From Syntrophaceae bacterium UBA6112 (GTDB lineage: Bacteria > Desulfobacterota > Syntrophia > Syntrophales > UBA5619), in the NCBI GenBank assembly GCA_002423465.1, contig DIWG01000062.1, forward strand, positions 1-43,869: a stretch of 43,869 nucleotides of DNA. Reading direction: 5' to 3'. A program made the position numbers and the translations under genes. This document shows, piece after piece, positions 1 through 8,123 of this stretch (within the stretch, counting starts at the first letter, position 1; every line of letters begins with the position of its first letter). The notes under the pieces were generated by a model. The model did not search any database, was not told where the DNA came from, and saw only the letters and a list, made by a program, of their open reading frames with translations.

Positions 1-1
1 T

Positions 2-241
2 CAATTTAATGTGCGACGTTACAACAACAAGCCGTGCAGTGACTGCAACGAACTGCTGGAGTACGTGAGGCTGAAAATCGGGCAATGTCAATATGCAGAG
101 GGTAAGCCCGCCTGCTCGGATTGCCGGATTCATTGTTACCAGAAGGATATGCGCAGCCGGATCCGGGGGGTCATGCGATATTCAGGCCCGAGGATGATTT
201 ACAGACATCCGGTTTTAGCTCTTAGGCACCTGCTCCACTAA
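2..241 (+). CDS. YgbA-like (nitrous oxide-stimulated promoter family) protein, 5' partial
   Basis: The reading frame is open to the left edge of the window, so the N-terminus is missing; a GTG at 11 lies inside the gene. The visible 79 residues carry the hallmark of the small YgbA_NO family: Cys pairs spaced CxxC (PCSDC, ACSDC), then HCY, and a C-terminal VMRYSGPRM followed by HPVLALRHLL. The family is about 100-120 residues, so roughly 20-35 are lost. Its members are short cysteine-rich cytosolic proteins, often linked to NO/anaerobic regulation; the biochemical role is unknown. The nearest gene downstream is almost 600 bases away, so there is no operon partner in view. Confidence 0.8.
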   Translation, partial: QFNVRRYNNKPCSDCNELLEYVRLKIGQCQYAEGKPACSDCRIHCYQKDMRSRIRGVMRYSGPRMIYRHPVLALRHLLH

Positions 242-826
242 AAGCTGCTCCGGCAGCTATGGATAACTCCTTGTGGTTGAACTGGTACGGCACCATATAG
301 AATCAACTTGACGGATGTAGGAATTTATGGGTACTGTAAAGACAATGTAAATTATCAACATCAATAAGAAAATCAGATTTTGTTACGTATAGCTTCCTGT
401 ACTGTTGTTTTTCTATTCGCGATAGTCCATGCAGCATTTCAAGTGTAAATCTTCAATTTGGGCTGAAAACCAAGGCTATTCCCGGAAGCTATTTTCAGCT
501 TGACCTTGCCGAGGTAAAGCATCCTGCCATTTTTAAAAAAGAGATTATTTACCGATAATAAAGCGACCAGAAAATGGCTCCGATGAGGCATGCTGTGGTT
601 ACAAATATACCGGTGAATTGAATATATGTAGTTGTATTTATATGTAATTTTATTTTTAACATTTTATATAATAATTTTCTTGACAATATATCATATTTTA
701 TATATGGTCCATCCAGAAATATAAAAATAATGTCTCCTTCTTATCTATCGGAAAGCCTGCAAAGGATATTATGATGGATATCGGCAAACTGGCTAATCTT
801 CCCCAAAATAAATTACGAGGTTCGCT
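242..826. other. Long AT-rich intergenic region without a confident gene
   Basis: I see no recognisable gene in these 585 bases. A small hairpin (AGCTGC/GCAGCT, 243-258) follows the YgbA stop but has no T-run after it. One frame is open from about 381 to a stop at 556-558 and its last 35 residues look protein-like, but it has no convincing start or ribosome binding site and I do not recognise it; it may be a relic. From about 600 the sequence becomes very AT-rich and leads into the promoter candidate before the GntR gene. Confidence 0.5.
680..706 (+). promoter_or_regulatory. Candidate sigma70-type promoter upstream of the GntR gene
   Basis: An exact TTGACA at 680-685 is followed after 15 bases by TATATG at 701-706, in very AT-rich DNA. 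It points toward the GntR gene starting at 827, leaving a leader of about 110 bases. The spacer is short for a consensus promoter, so the call is tentative. Confidence 0.4.
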
Positions 827-1513
827 TTGATTTCTGAAGAATCAAGAAGTTTGATGGAGAAGGCATATCTAACGCTTAAGGCCATGATATTTCAACAAAA
901 AATAGTTTCTGGTCAAAAGCTCATATATCGAGAGTTGTCAAAAGCACTCCATATGAGCATCACCCCTGTGCAGGTTGCGCTGGCAAGATTAGAATCAGAA
1001 GGTTTTGTCGAACTGGTTCCCAATGTTGGATATTTCGTAAAGAAGATTGTTCTTAAAGAGATCGAGGATCTTTTTGATGTTAGGCGAATTCTTGAAATCC
1101 ATGCCGTCGAATTAGCAATACTGAATCAAAATGATGAATGCCTAAAAAAACTAAGTGAAAAGATTAAAAACCATAAAGCCTATACAATTCATATTTATGA
1201 TCGCAAGAAGCTGCTTTTGGATGCAGAAGTTCACCTCCAAATAGCGGTCATGTCAAAAAATTATGAGATAGTTAAACAATTGCAAAGGATATTTGAGCAC
1301 ATCTATTTAAGATCAAGAGTTGAATTGCTGCCTCCCCAGAGATTGTTCTTAACTCCACCAGTGCATGAAAAGATATTTAAAATGATGAAAGCAAAGAATG
1401 TTCTTGGAGCGCAAGATATTCTTGGCGAGCATATTAATGAAGCAAAAGAAGTAATGCTTTCAACATTATCAAAAGATGAAGGTTTAGTATCTCTTGAAAG
1501 CATGGCCCTCTAA
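827..1513 (+). CDS. GntR family transcriptional regulator (FadR/FCD type)
   Basis: A 228-residue cytosolic DNA-binding protein. Residues 12-70 form the winged helix-turn-helix of the GntR family, including the recognition segment before ALARLESEGFVE. Residues 75-215 form the all-helical FCD ligand domain. The usual metal/ligand positions of FCD are present: Asp132 and His136 (DAEVH), His180 (VHEKI) and His202 (GEHI), so a metal-assisted carboxylate effector is plausible. The TTG start at 827 is chosen because GAGG lies 6 bases upstream and the HTH needs this N-terminus. It stands at the head of the catabolic operon in the same orientation, which suggests that it is the local regulator, probably responding to the imported acid or its CoA ester. 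The effector cannot be read from sequence. Confidence 0.9.
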   Translation: MISEESRSLMEKAYLTLKAMIFQQKIVSGQKLIYRELSKALHMSITPVQVALARLESEGFVELVPNVGYFVKKIVLKEIEDLFDVRRILEIHAVELAILNQNDECLKKLSEKIKNHKAYTIHIYDRKKLLLDAEVHLQIAVMSKNYEIVKQLQRIFEHIYLRSRVELLPPQRLFLTPPVHEKIFKMMKAKNVLGAQDILGEHINEAKEVMLSTLSKDEGLVSLESMAL

Positions 1514-1530
1514 CTAGTTCAAAATATTAT

Positions 1531-1553
1531 AACGGTTATCAGGCTTGACCGTT
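1531..1553. promoter_or_regulatory. Short inverted repeat upstream of dctP, possible operator
   Basis: AACGGT and ACCGTT form a perfect 6-base inverted repeat with an 11-base spacer. It lies between the GntR gene and dctP, where an operator for the operon would be expected. The arms are short and the site does not match a known FadR-family consensus, so this is only a candidate. Confidence 0.25.
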
Positions 1554-1630
1554 GGTGTATAGATGTTTGTCATTGGAGGTGTTGTATAGAAATTGAAATT
1601 TAAGAGCACATCTAAAGAGGAGGGAATGCC

Positions 1631-2725
1631 ATGAAGGAAAGTAGAATGTTCACATCAATCAGTTTAATAATCGTATTCCTGCTGGTTCTAATCTTTATAT
1701 CTGCCGCACACTCAGCTTCAACGCCACCGACAAAAACAGTAAACATTCGTCTGACCGGACACATGCCTGTCGGTAATTACAACACAACTGCAGCCGAAAA
1801 GTTCATGCAAGAAGCGGAGAAAATGAGCAATGGAAGTCTTAAGTTTACCTACTATCCAGCAGGGCAACTTGCAATGGACGTTAAGGCGATCGAACTGTGT
1901 CAGCGTGGCGCAATCGAAATGGCACAAATATTCCCCAGCAGAGCGGTCGGAATGATACCTGAATCTGACCTTGTCTATCCTTTTTTTGATGACCCTGATT
2001 GGTATGCAAGGCGAATGTTTGACGTGAGTAGCGGCGGAGGGCTTTGGCATAAGATTATTATACCAAAGTTCCAACAGAAAAATCTACATCTCCTCCCCGG
2101 ACCTCTTTATAGCCCTGAGCATTCGATGCTGACGAAAAAGAAGATCGTAACGATGGATGATTATAAAGGGCTTAAAATTAGAACCAGTAGTCGAGCCATG
2201 GGAGCTGCTGTTGAAAGCTGGGGTGCTCAGGGTGTGGTAATGACATCATCTGAAACCTACCAGGGATTACAGAGAAATGTAATTGATGGCGCATTGAGCG
2301 GCCTTACAAGTATCAGGTCCAGAAAGTGGTTTGAAGTAGCTGATCACGTCCAATTACTTTGGATGGCTTGTACCTCTCTGGACACCGCAGTAAATCTAGC
2401 CTTTTGGAAAAGCCTTAGTCCGGAGCATCGTAAGATCATAGAAGAAGCAATGCGAAGCAGCACGATCTGGGCTTGGGAGAAGTCGATCGAGGAAGTTAGA
2501 GGCGACATTGAGTTTTTAAAGTCAAAGAAATTGCAATTGGTAGATTTTAAGAAAACCTATCCTGCTGAGTGGGGAAAGATGAAAGATTCGGCAATGGCTG
2601 CTCTTGCCAAAGAGATTGGTCCAACCGTTGGCAAAGCTACGTGGGATCAAGCGATGCAATTTATGAATGCAACGGAAAAAAGTAATAAGACTTGGCAGGA
2701 AATTCTAAAAACAATGCCCTGGTAG
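1631..2725 (+). CDS. dctP: TRAP transporter solute-binding protein (DctP family)
   Basis: A periplasmic binding protein of 364 residues that captures an organic acid for the TRAP permease encoded next. Residues 8-29 are a hydrophobic signal peptide, probably cleaved near AHS-A. The DctP core follows, with Arg184 in the LKIR segment, the position that normally binds the substrate carboxylate, and then the aromatic/Gly-rich segment around QGLQRNVIDG. The ATG at 1631 is preceded by a strong AGGAGGGA. Length is slightly above the usual 330-340. It differs clearly from the second DctP in this window (22108), so the two systems probably take up different acids. It is followed by a large stem-loop before the permease gene, which would favour excess binding protein over permease. 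Confidence 0.93.
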   Translation: MKESRMFTSISLIIVFLLVLIFISAAHSASTPPTKTVNIRLTGHMPVGNYNTTAAEKFMQEAEKMSNGSLKFTYYPAGQLAMDVKAIELCQRGAIEMAQIFPSRAVGMIPESDLVYPFFDDPDWYARRMFDVSSGGGLWHKIIIPKFQQKNLHLLPGPLYSPEHSMLTKKKIVTMDDYKGLKIRTSSRAMGAAVESWGAQGVVMTSSETYQGLQRNVIDGALSGLTSIRSRKWFEVADHVQLLWMACTSLDTAVNLAFWKSLSPEHRKIIEEAMRSSTIWAWEKSIEEVRGDIEFLKSKKLQLVDFKKTYPAEWGKMKDSAMAALAKEIGPTVGKATWDQAMQFMNATEKSNKTWQEILKTMPW

Positions 2726-2736
2726 CTAATATCACA

Positions 2737-2786
2737 GGATAGTCATGAAATTGGTCCGAATTCTTTAGCCAATTTCATGACTATCC
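2737..2786. repeat. Perfect 18-bp inverted repeat (stem-loop) between dctP and dctQM
   Basis: The arms at 2737-2754 and 2769-2786 are perfect reverse complements of 18 bases with a 14-base loop. The element begins 11 bases after the dctP stop and ends before the ribosome binding site of the fused permease gene. There is no T-run, so it is more likely an mRNA-stabilising or processing hairpin, or an attenuator, than a full terminator. Such an element would raise binding-protein mRNA relative to permease mRNA. Confidence 0.8.
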
Positions 2787-2830
2787 AAAGAATGATCTTC
2801 TTAATCAATTCAAACAAGGGAGAAATGGTA

Positions 2831-4726
2831 ATGAATGAGTCTCGTGAGGGCTTTAATATAATTAATAAGATAATTGATAAACTCTTATATGCCAGTATCT
2901 ACCTAACGGGACTCCTCATTGCAATAATGGCAGTTATTACATGTTATGAGGTAGCGTCTCGCTATATATTCAATGTTCCAACAAATTGGACTGCTGATCT
3001 TGCAATATTCCTATTGATATTTTCTACCTTTCTCTCAATGGGGTATCTCCAAAAAGAAGGCAAACATGTAAAAGTAGATTTACTCATTTCGCACTTTTCT
3101 CCACGAGCCACAATCATTTGGAATATAGTTACATCAACAGTGTCTTTGATATTTGCTTTGGCTTTGACTTATCACGGAGTCAATTATACCTATCAGGCTT
3201 TTGCAAGCCATGAGTATAGTTGGTCGATGTGGAGAGTTATTACATGGCCCATCAAGATAGGGGTCCCCATAGGTGGGGCGCTGCTGATTATCCAATTGAT
3301 AAGAGAAATAATAGTTGATTATCATGCGATAAAAACCTCAGAACCTCAAAAATACTTCACATATTTAACTAATCCCATTATTGCCATCCCAATATTTCTT
3401 CTCCTGCTGGTTGTAAGTTTGTACCTATATACAATAAGCGGTGCAGCTGGAATGGTTGCTTTGATGTTTGTCTTGCTGTTCGCAGGTGTTCCCATTTACT
3501 CTGCACTTGGTTTGGTTGGTGCCGCAGGTTACTTTTTTGTTTTTGGCGATAGCTTCTTATCCGCTTCCCTACCTGCTACGGCTTTCAGATCATTAGACAG
3601 CTATTCGTTAGTATGCTTGCCATTGTTTGTGATGGTCGGAGTAGTCCTTCAGTATAGTAAGGTGAATGAAGAGATTTTTGATGTATCTTCGAAATGGGTT
3701 GGTCATTGGCCAGGCGGAGACGGGATTGCTACGGTAATCGCCTGTGCAATATTTGCAGCGGTTTCGACGTCCAGTGTAGCAACAGCGGTCACAATTGGCT
3801 TGGTTGCTCTCCCAGCTCTTGCGGCACGTAAATACAATAAACGTTTATCATATGGTCTTCTGGCCGGTGGTGGCACTCTGGGAATCATGATTCCCCCTAG
3901 TGGATCAATGATCATCTATTCGGCGGTTACCGAGGAATCCTTGGGAAAACTTTTTATCGCTGGGATCATTCCTGGGATCATCATTGCAGCGGCGTTTATT
4001 CTGTATGTTATGTATTTCTGCAACAAGACAGGGGAATATGAAAGAAAAAGGAAAGCAACATGGAGTGAAAGGTTAATCTCTACAAGAAAAGGGGCATGGG
4101 GATTGCTGGCTCCTGTCATTATAATGGGGGGTATATATTCTGGAATATTTACCCCCTTGGAGTCAGGTGCGGCTGCTGTCATCTATGTGATTGCCATGGT
4201 GCTTTTCAGGAGCAAGCTGAAGTTCAGCGACTTGCCGCAGGCATTCATACAAACAACCTTTAATAGTACGATGGTCCTTTCTATCGTGGTAGGAGCCATG
4301 TTGATGGGTGATTTTATGACCCTGCTGCAGGTTCCAACCAAAGTGGTTCAATACGTTCAGACTCTGGGACTGTCACCCGCATACATCATTGTTGCCTTAA
4401 TGATCATCTATGTAATTCTTGGGATGTTTCTTGAAGTGATCTCATGCATGCTAATAACTCTGCCCATTGTATATCCGTTGATCATTTCTCTCGGATATGA
4501 CGGCATTTGGTTTGCGGTGATGGTTACGATCAATATGGAGATGGCTTTAATTAGCCCGCCCGTCGGTTTAAATCTTTACGTGATCGCAAGTGTGGCAAAA
4601 ACCTCCATCTTTGAAGTTGTGAAAGGTGTCGTGCCGTTTTTCCTCATTATGGTTGCAGGAATGTTACTGATTGGATTTTTCCCAATTTTAAGTACATGGT
4701 TGCCGAGTCTCATGGTGGCAAGATAG
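2831..4726 (+). CDS. dctQM: TRAP transporter fused permease (DctQ-DctM)
   Basis: A membrane protein of 631 residues combining the small four-helix DctQ subunit (about residues 15-165) and the large DctM permease (about 180-625, some 12 helices). The DctQ part carries the typical aromatic/Arg segment (CYEVASRYIF) and the KVDLLI stretch after helix 2. The DctM part has the Pro/Gly-rich motifs around PPSGSMIIYSAV and SPPVGLNLYVI. I chose the ATG at 2831 because AAGGGAG sits 8 bases upstream; an ATG 6 bases earlier is too close to it. Natural QM fusions are known. With dctP upstream it should import an organic acid, probably a dicarboxylate given the downstream enzymes, driven by an ion gradient. 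Confidence 0.93.
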   Translation: MNESREGFNIINKIIDKLLYASIYLTGLLIAIMAVITCYEVASRYIFNVPTNWTADLAIFLLIFSTFLSMGYLQKEGKHVKVDLLISHFSPRATIIWNIVTSTVSLIFALALTYHGVNYTYQAFASHEYSWSMWRVITWPIKIGVPIGGALLIIQLIREIIVDYHAIKTSEPQKYFTYLTNPIIAIPIFLLLLVVSLYLYTISGAAGMVALMFVLLFAGVPIYSALGLVGAAGYFFVFGDSFLSASLPATAFRSLDSYSLVCLPLFVMVGVVLQYSKVNEEIFDVSSKWVGHWPGGDGIATVIACAIFAAVSTSSVATAVTIGLVALPALAARKYNKRLSYGLLAGGGTLGIMIPPSGSMIIYSAVTEESLGKLFIAGIIPGIIIAAAFILYVMYFCNKTGEYERKRKATWSERLISTRKGAWGLLAPVIIMGGIYSGIFTPLESGAAAVIYVIAMVLFRSKLKFSDLPQAFIQTTFNSTMVLSIVVGAMLMGDFMTLLQVPTKVVQYVQTLGLSPAYIIVALMIIYVILGMFLEVISCMLITLPIVYPLIISLGYDGIWFAVMVTINMEMALISPPVGLNLYVIASVAKTSIFEVVKGVVPFFLIMVAGMLLIGFFPILSTWLPSLMVAR

Positions 4727-4785
4727 ATCATAATAATCGAGTGATATGAAAGGAACAAGGGCGAATCAAATTTGAGGAGAATAAT

Positions 4786-5196
4786 ATGATTAAAGGAATT
4801 GCTCATGTCGGTATTGCGGTCATTGATCTGGAAAAGGCCAAAAGTTCTTACGAGAAATTGGTCTCGATTAAAAGCAGCGAGACGGAATCTTTTGGCGAAT
4901 TAAAGTTTTCATTTCTACCCCTTCCTGGGACACATATTGAACTGCTTCAATCTACTACTCCGGAAGGGGTGATTAATAAGTTTATTGATAAAAAGGGAGA
5001 GGGTATTCATCACATCTCCTATGAGGTCGATGACATTGAGAAAGAGGTAGAGACAATGAAATCATTAGGAATTCAGTTCGTCACTCCGAAACCATACCCC
5101 AATGCTCATAAGAACCTCGTAATATTTATCCATCCGAAATGTACCAGCGGAGTCTTGACCGAGTTGATCCAATTCATTGGAAAAGGTCACGCCTAA
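4786..5196 (+). CDS. mce: Methylmalonyl-CoA epimerase
   Basis: A 136-residue vicinal oxygen chelate (glyoxalase-fold) protein. It interconverts (R)- and (S)-methylmalonyl-CoA or a homologous 2-alkylmalonyl-CoA. Two VOC half-modules are visible (residues 1-60 and 72-134). Expected metal ligands are His7 (AHVGI), His75/His76 (GIHHISYEVDD) and Glu126 (LTELIQ). The ATG at 4786 has GAGGAG just upstream. Length matches the bacterial family (about 130-150). It is followed within 16 bases by the carboxyltransferase gene and is in the same operon as the B12 mutase subunits, which supports a stereochemical link between mutase and decarboxylating carboxyltransferase. Confidence 0.92.
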   Translation: MIKGIAHVGIAVIDLEKAKSSYEKLVSIKSSETESFGELKFSFLPLPGTHIELLQSTTPEGVINKFIDKKGEGIHHISYEVDDIEKEVETMKSLGIQFVTPKPYPNAHKNLVIFIHPKCTSGVLTELIQFIGKGHA

Positions 5197-5212
5197 AAAG
5201 GGGGAATATGAG

Positions 5213-6775
5213 ATGTCAAGGAAATCAATGCACGAAGAACTGGTAAAGCTATCCGCTCTGGAGGAAAAAGCATGTGAGGGCGGTGGAGCGGAAAAACTGG
5301 ATCAACAGCGTAAGCTGGGGAAAATGACTGCCCGCGAGCGGATAGAATATCTCTTGGATTCGGGAAGCTTTGTTGAGCTGAATATGCTTGCTGAGCATCA
5401 ATGTTATGACTTCGGCATGGTCAAGAAACGTTTTCTCGGTGACGGGGTCGTGACAGGCTACGGGACAATCACCGGTCGCAAAATTTTCATTTATTCGGAA
5501 GACGCTACTGTACTTGGGGGGTCAACCGGCAAAGTTCATGGGGCTAAGATTCATTATATATTAAAAATGGCAAGAGAAACCATGGTGCCAGTCATATGCT
5601 TGAATGACTCTGGTGGAGCTCGCATTCAGGAAGGGATGGACAACGTTTACGGGATAACCCAGATTTTTTACCAGAACGTGATGAATTCAGGTGTCGTGCC
5701 GCAAATTGCAGCTATTATGGGTGATTGCACTGGCGGATCGGCATATTCTGCAGCTTTGTGTGATTTTATGCTTCAGGTTGAAAAAACAGCACATGTTTTC
5801 ATCACTGGGCCTGCTGTTATCAAGGAAGTTACTGGCGAGGAAGTATCTTTTGAAGATCTGGGGGGAGCTAAGGTTCAGAGTTCTCGTTCAGGTGTTGTTC
5901 ATCTTGCGGCAAGGAATGACCAAGAATGTTTAGATCTGATTAGAAAATTGCTCATTTTCTTACCGCAGAACAATATGGAGAAACCCCAGTCGCTTCCCTC
6001 AAAAGATCCGGTCGACAGGGAAGTCCCCGAATTGATCGAGATTGTTCCCACGGACATGAAGAAATCATATGACATGAAGAAGGTCATCGCGGCCATCGTC
6101 GATGATGCTGATTTCTTTGAAGTTGGTCCGAATTATGCGAAAAACATTATTATTGGGTTTGGGCGAATGGGAGGGCATGTTGTTGGGATTGTCGCAAATC
6201 AACCCAGGGTATTTGGTGGGTGCATTGATATCAACGCTTCTGACAAAAGCTCCCGTTTCATCAGGATGTGTGACGCCTACAACATTCCTCTGGTGACACT
6301 CGTTGATGTCCCGGGGTTTTTACCTGGAACAAGTCAGGAATATGGTGGAATCATTAGACATGGTGCAAAGATGCTTTATGCCTGGTCAGAGGCAAGTGTC
6401 CCAAAGATATCGTGCATCATCAGGAAAATGTACGGGGGTTCCATCCCTGCGATGGGAGTTCATCAGATCGGTTTTGATCAGGTGTTTGCTTGGCCGACTG
6501 CGGAAATGCAAATGGTGGGGGCGGAAGCTGCCGCGAGGATTCTGTATGGGAAAGAATTGAAGACCGCCGAAAACAAAGCGGAGTTATTCGCAGAGAAAGT
6601 GCAGGAATACCAGGATACATATCTTACCCCTTACCACTCCGCATCAAGAGCCGTTATTGATGCCGTAATTCACCCAAAAGATACGAGAAAGAGAATTATC
6701 AGTGCCCTGTGCATGCTTCGCACAAAGAAGGAGTCCAGCCGGGCATGGAGAAAACATGGGAATATTCCCCTGTAA
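5213..6775 (+). CDS. Acyl-CoA carboxyltransferase (methylmalonyl-CoA decarboxylase alpha / propionyl-CoA carboxylase beta type)
   Basis: A 520-residue cytosolic subunit that moves a carboxyl group between an acyl-CoA and a biotin carrier. Both crotonase-like halves are present. The N-half has the SGGAR oxyanion segment and the ITGPAV...TGEE substrate loop. The C-half has DVPGFLPGT, the GIIRHGAK segment and AWPTAEMQMVG. The common GGAY(I/L)AM loop reads GGSIPAM. I start at ATG 5213 (GGGGG 7-12 bases upstream), which removes 12 residues of an overlapping TTG start. No biotin carrier or membrane beta subunit is encoded in the operon; a decayed biotinyl domain lies just after the operon (19039-19125). 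A carrier elsewhere must serve it. In this setting decarboxylation of a substituted malonyl-CoA is the likely direction. Confidence 0.88.
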   Translation: MSRKSMHEELVKLSALEEKACEGGGAEKLDQQRKLGKMTARERIEYLLDSGSFVELNMLAEHQCYDFGMVKKRFLGDGVVTGYGTITGRKIFIYSEDATVLGGSTGKVHGAKIHYILKMARETMVPVICLNDSGGARIQEGMDNVYGITQIFYQNVMNSGVVPQIAAIMGDCTGGSAYSAALCDFMLQVEKTAHVFITGPAVIKEVTGEEVSFEDLGGAKVQSSRSGVVHLAARNDQECLDLIRKLLIFLPQNNMEKPQSLPSKDPVDREVPELIEIVPTDMKKSYDMKKVIAAIVDDADFFEVGPNYAKNIIIGFGRMGGHVVGIVANQPRVFGGCIDINASDKSSRFIRMCDAYNIPLVTLVDVPGFLPGTSQEYGGIIRHGAKMLYAWSEASVPKISCIIRKMYGGSIPAMGVHQIGFDQVFAWPTAEMQMVGAEAAARILYGKELKTAENKAELFAEKVQEYQDTYLTPYHSASRAVIDAVIHPKDTRKRIISALCMLRTKKESSRAWRKHGNIPL

Positions 6776-6786
6776 AGGGAAGTTAT

Positions 6787-8112
6787 ATGGAAACCTTGAT
6801 CAGCTTTCTGTGTCGATTGAAGTATCAACAATTAAAGCCTGAAGTCATCCATCAAGCAAAAAGATGCCTCCTGGATTGGTCAGGGGTTACCATCGGGGGT
6901 TTGAAGGATAATGCATCTGGGATACTCATCAATACAATTAAATGTATTGGAGGAAATGAACAGGCAAGTATCTATGGAACGAGTATTAAAACATCTGTGT
7001 ACAATGCGGCACTGGTACACGGTGCGATGTCTCATGTTCTTGACTTTGACGATACCCACTTGCGGGCACTGATGCACCCAAGTGCTCCAGTCATTCCTGC
7101 TTTGCTTGCTTATGGCGAATGGAAAAAAATAAGCGGCATTGAGCTTCTCCTGTCGCTTATCGTAGGGATCGAAGCGGAAACAAGAATCAGTATAGCGATG
7201 GGAGAATCCCATTATGACAGGGGTTGGCATTCTACGGCTACCATGGGTCGTTTCGGTTCCGCTGCGGGTGTCGGCAAAATGATCAATTTATCCCCAGTCC
7301 TAATGTCTCGCGCGATGGGTATCGCAGGGACACAGTCGTCCGGAATCAGAATGGTATTTGGCACCATGATGAAGTCTTTTCACCCCGGAAAAGCAGCAGC
7401 CGACGGCTTATTGGCAGCCATATTGGCCAAAGACGGGTATACGGCACCTGAAAACATTCTGGATGGTGAAAAAGGCTTGGGAGCAATTCTTTCCTCGGAT
7501 TTTGATTATGACAGAGCATTCAAGGGATTGGGGCATGAATACAACATTATGGGCATCAGCTTTAAACCATATGCCTCTTGTCTGTACACGCATCCTCTCA
7601 TTTACGGGATCATTCAATTGAAAAAAGAACATCAAATTGCACCCAAGGATGTGAAAATGATTGAATGTCATGTGTCCCGTTTTTGTTATGACGCCGCTTG
7701 CAAGAAGAATCCCCGGACGGGTTTGGAAGCAAAATTTAGTTCATATTACTGTGCGGCGATCGCCCTCCTTGAAGGGCAGGCAGGAAACAGTCTTTTTCAA
7801 GATAATAATGTGAGGAATCGGAATATCAAGCAATATATGGGAATGATTGAGGTCACGCTAAACCATGCATTGTCCGACAGCGAGGCGAAGATATCAATTC
7901 ATCTCAATGATGGGCATTCTTTCACATGCCATGTGGAACATCCGTTGGGTGATCCCTGGAATCCCCTTGATGATCAGACGTTAGAGGAGAAGGCGCGGGA
8001 TTTGATGTCGTTGAGAATTTCCAAAAAAAGGATTGACCAAATCGTTAATATGATTTTGGACTTTGAATCGATTAAAGATTTATCCGGTTTTTCCAAACTA
8101 TTTAGAAAGTGA
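6787..8112 (+). CDS. MmgE/PrpD family protein
   Basis: A 441-residue member of the MmgE/PrpD fold, which includes 2-methylcitrate dehydratase, cis-aconitate decarboxylase and iminodisuccinate epimerase. The N-terminal helical domain (CLLDWSGVTIGG, AALVHGAMSHVLDFDDTH) and the C-terminal alpha/beta domain (about 260-390) are both present. The ATG at 6787 is preferred: AAAGGGA lies 6 bases upstream and the protein then begins at the usual family N-terminus. In-frame ATGs at 6709 and 6745 would extend it into the preceding gene. No citrate synthase is nearby, so 2-methylcitrate dehydration is not supported. It may dehydrate, decarboxylate or isomerise the imported acid or an intermediate; the reaction is open. 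Confidence 0.85.
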   Translation: METLISFLCRLKYQQLKPEVIHQAKRCLLDWSGVTIGGLKDNASGILINTIKCIGGNEQASIYGTSIKTSVYNAALVHGAMSHVLDFDDTHLRALMHPSAPVIPALLAYGEWKKISGIELLLSLIVGIEAETRISIAMGESHYDRGWHSTATMGRFGSAAGVGKMINLSPVLMSRAMGIAGTQSSGIRMVFGTMMKSFHPGKAAADGLLAAILAKDGYTAPENILDGEKGLGAILSSDFDYDRAFKGLGHEYNIMGISFKPYASCLYTHPLIYGIIQLKKEHQIAPKDVKMIECHVSRFCYDAACKKNPRTGLEAKFSSYYCAAIALLEGQAGNSLFQDNNVRNRNIKQYMGMIEVTLNHALSDSEAKISIHLNDGHSFTCHVEHPLGDPWNPLDDQTLEEKARDLMSLRISKKRIDQIVNMILDFESIKDLSGFSKLFRK

Positions 8113-8123
8113 AGGCACTACCA

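Noticed and set aside
243..258. Rho-independent terminator after the YgbA gene
   Set aside because: The stem is only six base pairs and no run of T follows.
6787..8112. 2-methylcitrate dehydratase of a methylcitrate cycle
   Set aside because: There is no 2-methylcitrate synthase or methylisocitrate lyase gene in the window, and the mutase route would make such a cycle redundant; only the family name is supported.
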